A stretch of DNA of 64,000 bases from assembly GCF_000568255.1 (NCBI RefSeq), contig NZ_KK037166.1:3068978-3132977 (forward strand). Direction: 5' to 3'. The position numbers were made by a program, and so were the translations under genes. Each line of letters begins with the position of its first letter. Position 1 is the stretch's first letter. The stretch is from Kutzneria sp. 744 (lineage in GTDB: Bacteria; Actinomycetota; Actinomycetes; Mycobacteriales; Pseudonocardiaceae). Shown here piece after piece: positions 50,148 to 58,395 of the stretch. The notes under the pieces were generated by a model. It saw only the letters and a list, made by a program, of their open reading frames with translations, did no database searches and had not been told where the DNA came from.

Positions 50148-50161
50148 CCCTCGATCGAGGG
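50148..50161. promoter_or_regulatory. Palindrome upstream of the peptide gene
   Basis: CCCTCGATCGAGGG is a perfect 14-bp palindrome that overlaps the start of the Shine-Dalgarno region of the peptide gene. It could be an operator for the whole cassette. Confidence 0.4.
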
Positions 50162-50232
50162 CATGATCCTGCGCCGCCCCCGCTCCCGGCCGACAGGGAG
50201 CCAGCCCCCAGTCGACCCAGGAACATTTCCCG

Positions 50233-50338
50233 ACCCCCCGCGAGTCACGCTCTCGGGCACACCGAAATACGGTTTCGGGCAGACCGGATCTGCACCGCCG
50301 CGGGTTTCGGTGTGACGCTGAGCGTGACTCGCGGGGGT
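50233..50338. repeat. Gene-end repeat, complete inverted-repeat form
   Basis: Left arm 50233-50267 (starts ACCCCCCGCGAGTCACGCTC, ends CACCGAAA) pairs with right arm 50304-50338 with a few mismatches, about 35 bp each. It ends one base before the stop codon of the membrane-protein gene at 50340. The unit between the arms repeats the TACGGTTTCGGGCAG tail of the other copies. Confidence 0.85.
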
Positions 50339-50339
50339 A

Positions 50340-51506
50340 TCAGAGTCGGTGGGTGGCGAGACGGGTTTCGCTGACGGTGGTGGCGAAGCGGTCGGTGCGG
50401 GCGTCGGTCCAGACGGCGGCAACGGAGCGCAGCCAGTGCAGCTCGGACTCGCCGTCGGTGCCGCCCTGGCGGACGAGGTCGAGTGGATCGGTGGCCATGG
50501 GCAGGCCGGCGGCGTGCACGGCGATGGCGACCTTGAGCCAGCAGGCGGTGGTCATCGGGGCCATCACCTCGGGCGGCACGTCGGAGACGAAGACCTCGAT
50601 CTGTGCGAGGTCGGCCGGCTGGACCCAGTCGTTCATGATCAGCATGCCGTCACGGATCTCGACCAGCCGCCGGTGCAGGCGGAGCTGGCTGTTCTGCGGC
50701 CGCAGCGCGTCGACCAGGAACGGTCGGGGCGGGTCGAGCGCGATGTGCGGCACGGCCGTGACGAGGGATTTCCACAGCGGGTACAGGGCACTGGCGTTGC
50801 GCCAGGCCGACCAGCCCAGCAGCAGCGGCACGAAGGCGGCGATCGAGCAGCCCAGTGAGACGCCGATGGTGTGCGGGGACGAGACGTAGGTGCCGAAGGC
50901 GACGGCGGATTCGACCCCACCGAACACGGCGACGAACCGGCTGCCGATGAACACCGTGAAGCCGACCGACCCGATGATCAGCAGCAGCACGGGGATACGC
51001 ACCAGCCACGACCGCACGCGGCCGAACGCCAGCAGCAGCAGAACCAGCGTCGCCACGGTGGCGATGCCTTGGTAGACCAGGTAGACGACCCAGTACACGT
51101 CCAAAATGGACACCGTGCCGGGCACCGGGAAGAAGTGCGGCCGGGCCTTGCCGCCGCTCAGGGTGAAGATCACGTACGACGCGATCATCACGACAACCGT
51201 GACGCCGCAGGAGATCCAGCGTAGCCACGGGGAAATGCGCACCTCGGCCGCGCGGGCGGCGAAGGTCAGCAGCGTGGCGGCGACACCGACGGCCATGACG
51301 CTGGAGGCGAGGTACTGGAAGTTGACGTCGCCCGTGATGCCCCGAATGAAGGCGTTGGTGTCCTTCTGCAGCATGGTGATGCCCAGCGCCAGCATCAGCA
51401 GCGCGAACCACAGCGGCCGCTGGTTGCGGGACCGCAGCGCCGAGACGCGCACGATCACGACGATCCAGCACAGGTAGAGCAGGACCGTCTGAATCAGGTC
51501 AGTCAC
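50340..51506 (-). CDS. Multipass membrane protein (MAB_1171c-like)
   Basis: 388 aa. About eight membrane segments in residues 1-235 (LLYLCWIVVIVRVSAL, PLWFALLMLALGITML, VGVAATLLTFAARA, GIATVATLVLLLLAF, IPVLLLIIGSVGFTVFI), then a soluble C-terminus with LWKSLVTAVPHIALDPP, LHRRLVEIRDGMLIM and AIAVHAAGLP. This pattern is that of the MAB_1171c-type putative transporters of actinomycetes, which are typically encoded behind an XRE and an ImmA/IrrE gene, as here. Function unknown. GTG/ATG start at 51506 lies 8 bp inside the upstream gene. Confidence 0.75.
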   Translation of the reverse strand: MTDLIQTVLLYLCWIVVIVRVSALRSRNQRPLWFALLMLALGITMLQKDTNAFIRGITGDVNFQYLASSVMAVGVAATLLTFAARAAEVRISPWLRWISCGVTVVVMIASYVIFTLSGGKARPHFFPVPGTVSILDVYWVVYLVYQGIATVATLVLLLLAFGRVRSWLVRIPVLLLIIGSVGFTVFIGSRFVAVFGGVESAVAFGTYVSSPHTIGVSLGCSIAAFVPLLLGWSAWRNASALYPLWKSLVTAVPHIALDPPRPFLVDALRPQNSQLRLHRRLVEIRDGMLIMNDWVQPADLAQIEVFVSDVPPEVMAPMTTACWLKVAIAVHAAGLPMATDPLDLVRQGGTDGESELHWLRSVAAVWTDARTDRFATTVSETRLATHRL

Positions 51507-52071
51507 CGTCGTTGATCCCCAGAATCGTGCCGAGCCTGCTGTCGGCGTCGCCGAGCGCGCGGGCGTGCCGCCGGGCCACCCGCTCCAGGATGAGGCTGGC
51601 CACCATCTCGGCGTCCTTCTCCTGGCCGGTGGTGTAGCTGGTGCGGGCCAGCACCTGCCGCACCAGGCCGGAGTCGACCTGCCCCTCGCTCAGGGCCTCG
51701 GTCAGCGCGGACGGCAGGTCCTCGGTCACGTGATCGCACAGCATGTGCCCGATCTCGTGCAGGATGATGTGCTCCTGGTGGAACCGGCTGGTCCGGTGCT
51801 CGACGAAGACGTGGTCGGCGACGTCGGTGGCGATCCACATGCCGCAGGCGTTGAGGCCCGAGGACGGCGGCACGTTCAGGGGGTGCACGTGCAGCGGCCG
51901 GCCGCGCTGGGCGGAGATCACCCGGCACAGCGCGTCCACGGAGAACGGGCCCGCGGTCGTGTACCGATCGGCGATCGCGCGCAGCTCGCGCTGTCTGGTC
52001 ACGGGGTCCGCCTCGTCGGTCTGCGCCGGCGGGCACCGGTGGTACGGCGCCCGCACGGCGGAGTCAGTCAT
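51499..52071 (-). CDS. ImmA/IrrE-type metallopeptidase domain protein
   Basis: 190 aa. The zinc motif is HEIGH in HIILHEIGHMLCDH, as in ImmA/IrrE proteins that cleave repressors. The N-terminal part (REL...ALCRVISAQRGRPLHVHPL) is the common helical lead-in. ATG 52071 overlaps the XRE gene by 8 bp and its own end overlaps the membrane-protein gene by 8 bp, so all three are translated as one unit. It probably acts on the XRE protein or on the peptide signal that this cassette senses (inference). Confidence 0.8.
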   Translation of the reverse strand: MTDSAVRAPYHRCPPAQTDEADPVTRQRELRAIADRYTTAGPFSVDALCRVISAQRGRPLHVHPLNVPPSSGLNACGMWIATDVADHVFVEHRTSRFHQEHIILHEIGHMLCDHVTEDLPSALTEALSEGQVDSGLVRQVLARTSYTTGQEKDAEMVASLILERVARRHARALGDADSRLGTILGINDGD

Positions 52072-52456
52072 CGGACTCGTCGAGCTTCTCGATCTGCCGG
52101 GCCCGCTCCACCAGCTCGAGAATGGCCCGCTGGCTCTGCTCGGACAGCCCGTCGGCGCGCATCGCGATCATCCGCACGCCCTGCTGCCGCAGGCAGGCGG
52201 CCAGTTCCATGTCCTCGCTGGTCACCTCGTGGTCGAAGAAGTAGGCCGGCGGCCGTTGGAAGAAGCGGGCCAGCGCCTGCAGCCGGTCGCCCGTCGGATT
52301 GCCCCGCTGCCCGGTGCGCAGCATCCACAGGTAGCCGGTCGAGATGGACAGCCCCGTCTCCCGCCGGATCTCCCGCGCGATCGCCGCGTTGCCCGGCGGT
52401 TTCGACCAGCGCTCGCCGATCAGCGCGTTGATCTTGTCGGCGACCGACTCGCCCAT
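52064..52456 (-). CDS. XRE-family DNA-binding regulator
   Basis: 130 aa. Helix-turn-helix: AIAREIRRETGLSISTGYLWMLRTGQRGNPTGDRLQALARFF, then FDHEVTSEDMELAACLRQQGVRMIAMRADGLSEQ, a C-terminal segment known from actinomycete XRE proteins paired with ImmA/IrrE. ATG 52456 follows GGGGGACGG. Direct repeats upstream (52492, 52529) are likely its own sites. Confidence 0.85.
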   Translation of the reverse strand: MGESVADKINALIGERWSKPPGNAAIAREIRRETGLSISTGYLWMLRTGQRGNPTGDRLQALARFFQRPPAYFFDHEVTSEDMELAACLRQQGVRMIAMRADGLSEQSQRAILELVERARQIEKLDESDD

Positions 52457-52491
52457 ACCGTCCCCCAGCTCCCCCAGAAACCACCGTTCAC

Positions 52492-52536
52492 CGTATTGAA
52501 CACGGAACGCGCATGTCAAGAAACGCAGCGTATTGA
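52492..52536 (-). promoter_or_regulatory. Promoter region of the XRE cassette
   Basis: TCAATACG (minus strand) occurs twice, at 52499-52492 and 52536-52529. TTGACA on the minus strand (52519-52514) lies between them, 16 bp from AATACG. The duplicated box may be bound by the XRE protein itself. Confidence 0.4.
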
Positions 52537-52645
52537 CAGCGCCCACCCCGGCTGGAAGGCTGAGTAAAACGTCCACCAGAATGAACAGCCCGGCGCCCGC
52601 CGGTCGTTCACCGCGGCGGACGTCGCACTGGGGCGATTGTCGAGT

Positions 52646-52676
52646 GGCAGGACGCGACCAGGGGGCGCGTCCTGCC
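52646..52676 (-). terminator. Terminator of the esterase gene
   Basis: 11-bp perfect arms GGCAGGACGCG (52646-52656) and CGCGTCCTGCC (52666-52676), 9-nt loop, starting 12 bases after the esterase stop on the minus strand. Confidence 0.75.
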
Positions 52677-52687
52677 TCCTCCGGCGC

Positions 52688-53470
52688 TTACAGCACCCTC
52701 CCCACGTACCCGATCGCCTCCGGCAGCACCCGCCGCCAGTAGCCGTCCGTGTGCTCGCCATGGTCGAACGACGCCACCTCGGCGTGTGGCACCAGCTCCC
52801 GGGCCGAGTCGTAGAACGGGTCCTCTTCCCCGCACCAGACGCCCAGCCGCTTCGGCAGCGGATGCCGCAGGGGCTCGTACGACGCCCACTGCGCCTCGTC
52901 GGCGAAGGCGTCGACCGTGCGGGCGTCGTCCCACGACCGGAACAGGGCGGGGCTCAGCACGGCGGCCGGCAGGCCGGCGTCACGGGCGTAGACCAGGCCG
53001 CCGAAGCAGCCCATGGAAATGCCGAGGACCGCTCGCGGCGGAGCCAGGCCGGCGGCCTGGAGCCAGCCAGGCAGCTCCTCGCGCAGCATCCGCTGGGGAT
53101 CATCGGACGGCGTGCGCGACACGCAGTAGGAATCGCCGCCGTCCACCGCCACCACGGTGAACCTCGCCTGCGCCGCCGCGAGGAAGGCGGGCACCCCGAG
53201 GTCGATCATGCCCCGAGCGGAGTTGCCACGGCCGTGCAGGAGCACGCACACCGGCAGCCCCGGCCGCATGACCACCATGTCCACGTCACGGCCCCGAGCG
53301 GCGGATCGCTGCCGGGTGACGGAGACCGGGACGGGCTTCACCGCGGGCACCACTCCGTCGGGTCCGGTCCACCCCAGCAGCCGCCGTAGCCGGGTCTGCT
53401 CGACCATCGCACCGGCGACCAGAGCCGCCCCCACCCCGCCTCCGACCAGCACTGCCCGCCGTGAAATCAC
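52688..53470 (-). CDS. Exported or membrane-anchored esterase
   Basis: 260 aa. N-terminus MISRRAVLVGGGVGAALVAGAM is a twin-arginine-like or anchor signal. The body is an esterase-type alpha/beta hydrolase: VCVLLHGRGNSARGMIDLG, nucleophile in LGISMGCFGGLVYARDAG, Asp in GEEDPFYDS, His in FDHGEHTDGYW. This is the esterase D / Ag85-like layout; the substrate is unknown. GTG 53470. Divergent from the pyrimidine permease operon. Confidence 0.75.
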   Translation of the reverse strand: MISRRAVLVGGGVGAALVAGAMVEQTRLRRLLGWTGPDGVVPAVKPVPVSVTRQRSAARGRDVDMVVMRPGLPVCVLLHGRGNSARGMIDLGVPAFLAAAQARFTVVAVDGGDSYCVSRTPSDDPQRMLREELPGWLQAAGLAPPRAVLGISMGCFGGLVYARDAGLPAAVLSPALFRSWDDARTVDAFADEAQWASYEPLRHPLPKRLGVWCGEEDPFYDSARELVPHAEVASFDHGEHTDGYWRRVLPEAIGYVGRVL

Positions 53471-53509
53471 GATCAAGAGACGCCCGAACGGGCAGAAGGG
53501 TTCCGAACT

Positions 53510-53552
53510 GGACACAATGTGCGCCACGGGGGCCAACCATGGACACTGTGAC
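53510..53552 (+). promoter_or_regulatory. Two GGACAC boxes before the pyrimidine operon
   Basis: GGACACAATGTGC (53510-53522) and GGACACTGTGAC (53541-53552) are related to the GACACTGTGTC palindrome at the pucR start (45428). They lie 67-109 bp before the permease start; GATACT (53581-53586) is a possible -10. PucR is the likely ligand (inference). Confidence 0.5.
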
Positions 53553-53618
53553 ACTGCCCTTTCCCGCGGCGGCCACCCACGATACTGACTTCTCGCCCAG
53601 GTGACGTCAGGAGCAGCC

Positions 53619-55148
53619 ATGGCACACTCCCCGGTCCCGGTCACCCCGACAGACGGCCGCGTCGAGCTCGCGGACGACGCGGCGATCGCCGACAGCCGGT
53701 TCTACAACAGCGAGCTGGCCCCGGTGCCGCTGGAGAAGCGCACCTGGACGACGTACAACTTCTTCGCGCTGTGGATGGGCATGGCCCACAACATCCCCAG
53801 CTACACCCTGGCCGCCTCGCTGATCGCGCTGGGCATGGACTGGGTGCAGGCGTTCCTGACGATCACCCTGGGCAACCTGATCGTGCTGGTGCCGATGCTG
53901 CTCAACAGCCACGCCGGCACCAAGTACGGCATCCCGTTCCCGGTGTTCGCCCGCAGCTTCTACGGGGTACGTGGGGCGAACCTGCCGGCCCTGCTGCGGG
54001 CGTTCATCGCCTGCGGCTGGTTCGGCATCCAGACGTGGGTCGGCGGCGAGGCGCTGTACGTGATCGTCGGCAAGCTGTTCGGCGGCGGCTGGAGCAATGC
54101 CGCGGCGATCGGCGGCCAGCCGTGGACGCTGTGGCTGTCCTTCGCAGCGTTCTGGGTCGTGCAGATGCTGATCATCTGGCGCGGCATGGACGCCATCCGC
54201 CGGTTCGAGAACTGGACGGCGCCGCTGGTGTCGGTGGGCTTCCTGATCCTGCTGGTCTACGTGCTGGTCAAGGCGGGCGGCTTCGGCCCGATCCTGTCCG
54301 AGCCGTCCAAGCTGGGCTGGGGATCGGGCTTCTGGGCGGTGTTCGCGCCCTCGCTGATGGCGATGATCGCCTTCTGGTCGACGCTGTCGCTGAACATGCC
54401 CGACTTCACCCGGTTCGGCGGCAGCCAGCGCAAGCAGTTCTGGGGCCAGATCCTGGGCCTGCCCACGACCATGTCGTTCATCGCGATCGTGGCCATCCTG
54501 ACCACCTCGGGCGCGGTCGCCCTGTACGGCGAGGCGATCTGGGACCCGGCGCAGCTGGCGGCCCGCTTCGACAGCCCGGTGCTGGTGGTCGTCGCGCTGA
54601 TCGCCCTGGTGCTGGCGACCATCTCGGCCAACCTGGCGGCCAACGTGGTGTCGCCGTCCTACGACTTCTCCAACGCCGTGCCCAAGCGCATCACGTTCGC
54701 CACCGGCGGCCTGATCACCGGCGTGCTGGGTGTGCTGATCCAGCCGTGGCGGCTGATCTCCGACCCGCACATCTACATCTTCACCTGGCTCGGCTTCTAC
54801 GGCGGCGTGCTGGCCGCCGTGGCCGGGGTGCTGGTCGCCGGCTACTGGTTGATCGACCGCACCCAGCTGTCGCTTCCGGACCTGTACCAGGAGAACGGCA
54901 AGTACTGGTTCACCGGCGGCTGGAACTGGCGGGCGCTGGTGGCCACCGTCGTCGGCGCGGTGATCGCGGTCGGCGGCGCCTACTCCGCGCCCGGCACCGG
55001 CCCGTTCCCGGCCGACGGCCTGATCCCGTTCCTCAAGCCCGTCTACGACTACAGCTGGGTGGCCGGCCTGATCGCCGCCTTCCTGCTGTACCTGGTGCTG
55101 ACGCCGAGAACGTCGGCGACATCGGCAGTCACCGTGGCGACCAACTAG
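53619..55148 (+). CDS. NCS1-family permease (uracil/cytosine/hydantoin type)
   Basis: 509 aa with about 12 membrane segments. NCS1 signature: TWTTYNFFALWMGMAHNIPSYTLAASLIALG, PVFARSFYGVRGANLPALLRAFIACGWFG, SLNMPDFTRFG, ISANLAANVVSPSYDFSN. Members import uracil, cytosine, allantoin or hydantoins. It is first in an operon with beta-ureidopropionase and dihydropyrimidinase, so uracil/thymine or dihydropyrimidine is likely. ATG 53619 has TCAGGAGCAGCC upstream; an earlier GTG at 53601 lacks one. Confidence 0.85.
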   Translation: MAHSPVPVTPTDGRVELADDAAIADSRFYNSELAPVPLEKRTWTTYNFFALWMGMAHNIPSYTLAASLIALGMDWVQAFLTITLGNLIVLVPMLLNSHAGTKYGIPFPVFARSFYGVRGANLPALLRAFIACGWFGIQTWVGGEALYVIVGKLFGGGWSNAAAIGGQPWTLWLSFAAFWVVQMLIIWRGMDAIRRFENWTAPLVSVGFLILLVYVLVKAGGFGPILSEPSKLGWGSGFWAVFAPSLMAMIAFWSTLSLNMPDFTRFGGSQRKQFWGQILGLPTTMSFIAIVAILTTSGAVALYGEAIWDPAQLAARFDSPVLVVVALIALVLATISANLAANVVSPSYDFSNAVPKRITFATGGLITGVLGVLIQPWRLISDPHIYIFTWLGFYGGVLAAVAGVLVAGYWLIDRTQLSLPDLYQENGKYWFTGGWNWRALVATVVGAVIAVGGAYSAPGTGPFPADGLIPFLKPVYDYSWVAGLIAAFLLYLVLTPRTSATSAVTVATN

Positions 55149-55163
55149 GCAAGGAGACGCAAC

Positions 55164-56006
55164 GTGGCACAGATCGTCCGAGCCGGCCTCGTCCAGCAGC
55201 GCTGGACCGGGGACAAGGAATCGATGATCGCGAACGCGGTGGCCGCCATCGGGACCGCCGCCTCACAGGGCGCTCAGGTCATCTGCCTCCAGGAGTTGTT
55301 CTACGGCCCCTACTTCTGCCAGGTGCAGGACGCGGACTACTACTCCTACACCGAGCAGATCCCGGACGGGCCGACCACGCAGCTGCTGTGCGAGGTGGCC
55401 AAGCAGCACGGCGTGGTGCTGATCGCCCCCATGTACGAGCAGGAGCAGCCGGGCGTCTACTACAACACCGCGGCGGTCATCGACGCCGACGGCAAGTACC
55501 TGGGCAAGCACCGCAAGAACCACATCCCACAGGTCAAGGGGTTCTGGGAGAAGTTCTACTTCCGGCCCGGCAACATGGGCTACCCGGTGTTCGACACCGC
55601 GGTCGGCCGCATCGGCGTCTACATCTGCTACGAGCGCCACTTCCCCGAGGGCTGGCGGGCACTGGGCCTGGCCGGCGCCAAGATCGTGTTCAACCCGTCG
55701 GCCACCAGCCGCGGCCTGTCCGAGTACCTGTGGCGGCTGGAGCAGCCGGCGGCCGCGGTGGCCAACGAGTACTTCGTCGGCACGATCAACCGGGTCGGCG
55801 TGGAACCACTGGGCGACAACGACTTCTACGGCCAGACCTACTTCGCCGACCCGCGCGGGCAGCTGATCGGCGAGGCCGCCTCCGACACCGAGGAGGAGAT
55901 CGTCGTCCGCGATCTCGACATGGGCCTGCTGGCCGAGGTCCGCGACCTGTGGGCGTTCTACCGCGACCGCCGCCCGGACAGCTACGAATCGCTGGTGAAG
56001 CCGTGA
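55164..56006 (+). CDS. Beta-ureidopropionase (carbon-nitrogen hydrolase)
   Basis: 280 aa nitrilase superfamily. Catalytic triad: Glu in QELFYGPYF, Lys in GKHRKNHIPQVKGF, Cys in VYICYERHFPEGWR. The YFCQVQD and GFWEKFYFRPGN segments are typical of N-carbamoyl-beta-alanine amidohydrolases. It releases beta-alanine, CO2 and NH3 from the ring-opened product of the next gene. GTG 55164 follows AAGGAGACG; the stop overlaps the dihydropyrimidinase start (GTGA at 56003). Confidence 0.85.
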   Translation: MAQIVRAGLVQQRWTGDKESMIANAVAAIGTAASQGAQVICLQELFYGPYFCQVQDADYYSYTEQIPDGPTTQLLCEVAKQHGVVLIAPMYEQEQPGVYYNTAAVIDADGKYLGKHRKNHIPQVKGFWEKFYFRPGNMGYPVFDTAVGRIGVYICYERHFPEGWRALGLAGAKIVFNPSATSRGLSEYLWRLEQPAAAVANEYFVGTINRVGVEPLGDNDFYGQTYFADPRGQLIGEAASDTEEEIVVRDLDMGLLAEVRDLWAFYRDRRPDSYESLVKP

Positions 56007-57391
56007 GCATCCTGATCAAGGGCGGCACCGTGCTCAGCTCGACCGGCTCGGTGGCCGCCGACGTGGTCGTGGACGGCGAGCGCGTCACGGCCGTGGTGGC
56101 GCCGGACTCGTGGCCCGGCAACGCCGACACGGTGATCGACGCGTCCGGCAAGTACGTGCTGCCGGGCGGCATCGACGGGCACACGCACATGGAGATGCCC
56201 TTCGGCGGCACCTTCTCGGCCGACACGTTCGAGACCGGCACGACCGCGGCGGCGTGGGGCGGCACCACCACCATCGTCGACTTCGCCGTGCAGGCCAAGG
56301 GAACCTCACTTCTGTCCACTTTGGACAAGTGGCATGAGAAGGCCGACGGCAACTGCGCGGTCGACTACGGCTTCCACATGATCGTGTCGGACGTCAACGA
56401 CGGCACGCTCAAGGAGATGGACGCCTGCGTCGACGCCGGCGTGAACACGTTCAAGATGTTCATGGCCTACCCCGGCGTCTTCTACTCCACCGACGGCGAG
56501 ATCCTGCTGGCGATGCAGCGGGCGCGGGCCAACGGCGGCACGATCATGATGCACGCCGAGAACGGCATCGCCATCGACCAGCTTGTCGCGCAGGCGATCG
56601 CCGCCGGGCGCACCGATCCCGTGCAGCACGGCCTGACCCGGCCGCCGGAGCTGGAGGGCGAGGCCACCCACCGGGCCATCCAGCTGGCCAAGGTCACCGG
56701 CGCGCCGCTGTACATCGTGCACCTGTCGGCGGCGCAGGCGCTGGAAGCCGTTGCTGAGGCCCGGAACACGGGCCAGAACGTGTTCGCCGAGACCTGCCCG
56801 CAGTACCTGTTCCTGTCCATCGAGGACCTGGCCCGCCCGGACTTCGAGGGCGCCAAGTTCGTCGCTTCCCCGCCGCTGCGGGAGAAGTCGCACCAGGGCG
56901 CGCTGTGGCAGGGGCTGCGGACCAACGACCTGTCGGTGGTGTCGACCGACCACTGCCCGTTCTGCTTCGTGGAGCAGAAGGAGCTGGGCCGCGGCGACTT
57001 CTCCAAGATTCCCAACGGAATGCCCGGCGTCGAACACCGGATGGACCTGATCTACCAGGGCGTGGTCGGCGGCGAGCTGACGTTGCAGCGCTGGGTCGAG
57101 GTCACCTCGACCACGCCGGCCCGGATGTTCGGGCTGTATCCCCGCAAGGGCGTCATCGCGCCCGGTTCGGACGCCGACATCGTGGTGTACGACCCGGCCG
57201 CGAAGCAGACGCTGTCGGCGACGACACACCACATGAACGTGGACTACTCGGCATACGAGGGGCTGGAGATCACCGGGCGCGTCGACACCGTGCTGTCGCG
57301 GGGCCGGGTTGTTGTCGACAGCGGCGGCTGGCACGGGGCCAAGGGGCACGGCCGGTTCCTGTCCCGCGAACTCAACCAGTACCTGAACTGA
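56003..57391 (+). CDS. Dihydropyrimidinase (hydantoinase family)
   Basis: 462 aa amidohydrolase. Two zinc sites: HTH in GGIDGHTHMEMPFGG, the carboxylated Lys in VNTFKMFMAYPGVF, His in MMHAENG and IVHLSAAQALE, Asp in STDHCPFCF. Lid loop DFAVQAKG as in dihydropyrimidinases. It opens dihydrouracil and dihydrothymine to N-carbamoyl-beta-amino acids. GTG 56003. It closes the ring-cleavage pair with the preceding amidohydrolase. Confidence 0.9.
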   Translation: MSILIKGGTVLSSTGSVAADVVVDGERVTAVVAPDSWPGNADTVIDASGKYVLPGGIDGHTHMEMPFGGTFSADTFETGTTAAAWGGTTTIVDFAVQAKGTSLLSTLDKWHEKADGNCAVDYGFHMIVSDVNDGTLKEMDACVDAGVNTFKMFMAYPGVFYSTDGEILLAMQRARANGGTIMMHAENGIAIDQLVAQAIAAGRTDPVQHGLTRPPELEGEATHRAIQLAKVTGAPLYIVHLSAAQALEAVAEARNTGQNVFAETCPQYLFLSIEDLARPDFEGAKFVASPPLREKSHQGALWQGLRTNDLSVVSTDHCPFCFVEQKELGRGDFSKIPNGMPGVEHRMDLIYQGVVGGELTLQRWVEVTSTTPARMFGLYPRKGVIAPGSDADIVVYDPAAKQTLSATTHHMNVDYSAYEGLEITGRVDTVLSRGRVVVDSGGWHGAKGHGRFLSRELNQYLN

Positions 57392-57402
57392 GAGGCCCAG
57401 CA

Positions 57403-58395
57403 ATGGACTTCGGCGTTGTACTCCAAACGGATCCGCCGGCCCGCAACGTCGTCGAGATGATGAAGGCGGCCGAGGGTGGCGGCTTCCGCTACGGCTGGAC
57501 GTTCGACTCGGTCGTGCTGTGGCAGGAGCCTTTTGTCATCTACTCCCAGATCCTGGCCGCCACGAGCGAGCTGGTCGTCGGCCCGATGGTGACCAATCCC
57601 AGCACCCGGGACTGGTCGGTGACGGCGTCGCTGTTCGCCACCCTCAACGACATGTTCGGCAACCGGACCGTGTGCGGCATCGGCCGTGGCGACTCCGCGC
57701 GCCGGGTGATCGGCCAGAAACCGGCGTCCCTGGCCACCTTGAGCGAGGCCATGCACGTGATCAAGGACCTCGCCGAGGGGCGCGAGGCCCAGCACCACGG
57801 TGTGCCGGTGCAGATCCCGTGGGTGCGTGACGGCAAGCTGGAGATGTGGATGGCGGCCTACGGGCCACGGGCGCTGAAGCTGGTCGGCGAGCAGGCCGAC
57901 GGCTTCATCCTGCAGACCGCCGACCCGGACATCGCCCGCTGGACCATCGGCTCCGTGCGGGAAGCCGCCGTCGCCGCCGGCCGTGATCCCTCGGCCGTGA
58001 CGATCTGTGTCGCCGCACCGGCCTACGTCGGCTCCGACCTGGCGCACCAGCGGGACCAGCTGCGCTGGTTCGGCGGCATGGTCGGCAACCACGTCGCCGA
58101 CCTGGTCGCCCGTTACGGCGAGGGCGGCGGGGTGCCGAAGGCGTTGACCGACTACATCAAGGGCCGCGAGGGCTACGACTACGCCCACCACGGCAAGGCC
58201 GGCAACCCCTCCACCGACTTCGTCCCCGACGAGATCGTCGACCGCTTCTGCCTCGTAGGCCCCGAATCCGCCCATATCGAGCGCCTCCAGGAGCTCGCCT
58301 CCCTCGGCGTAGACCAGTTCTCCCTCTACCTCATGCACGACGACCGCGACAAAACCCTCGCCTCCTACAGCACCTCCGTGATCCCCACCCTCTAG
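57403..58395 (+). CDS. LLM-class oxidoreductase of the pyrimidine operon
   Basis: 330 aa luciferase-like barrel: MDFGVVLQTDPPARNVVEMMKAAE, FDSVVLWQEPFVIYSQILAAT, VVGPMVTNPSTRDWSVTASLFATLN, GIGRGDSARRVIGQKPASLATL. This subfamily is frequently found beside hydantoinase/dihydropyrimidinase genes. It uses F420 or FMN and its substrate is not known. In this operon the expected dihydropyrimidine dehydrogenase is missing, so it could supply a redox step on the pyrimidine or on a derived intermediate (inference). ATG 57403 lies 11 bp after the dihydropyrimidinase stop. Confidence 0.8.
   Translation: MDFGVVLQTDPPARNVVEMMKAAEGGGFRYGWTFDSVVLWQEPFVIYSQILAATSELVVGPMVTNPSTRDWSVTASLFATLNDMFGNRTVCGIGRGDSARRVIGQKPASLATLSEAMHVIKDLAEGREAQHHGVPVQIPWVRDGKLEMWMAAYGPRALKLVGEQADGFILQTADPDIARWTIGSVREAAVAAGRDPSAVTICVAAPAYVGSDLAHQRDQLRWFGGMVGNHVADLVARYGEGGGVPKALTDYIKGREGYDYAHHGKAGNPSTDFVPDEIVDRFCLVGPESAHIERLQELASLGVDQFSLYLMHDDRDKTLASYSTSVIPTL

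Noticed and set aside
50340..52456. The XRE/ImmA cassette as part of a prophage
   Set aside because: No integrase, att-like repeats, phage structural genes or composition change are visible; the trio is a known chromosomal arrangement in actinomycetes.
53771..57391. A 1,200-codon open frame that runs through the permease and hydrolase genes
   Set aside because: It is open in its first part only because the DNA is GC-rich; its residues there are Arg/Gly/Pro-rich. It becomes real only at GTG 56003, where it is the dihydropyrimidinase.
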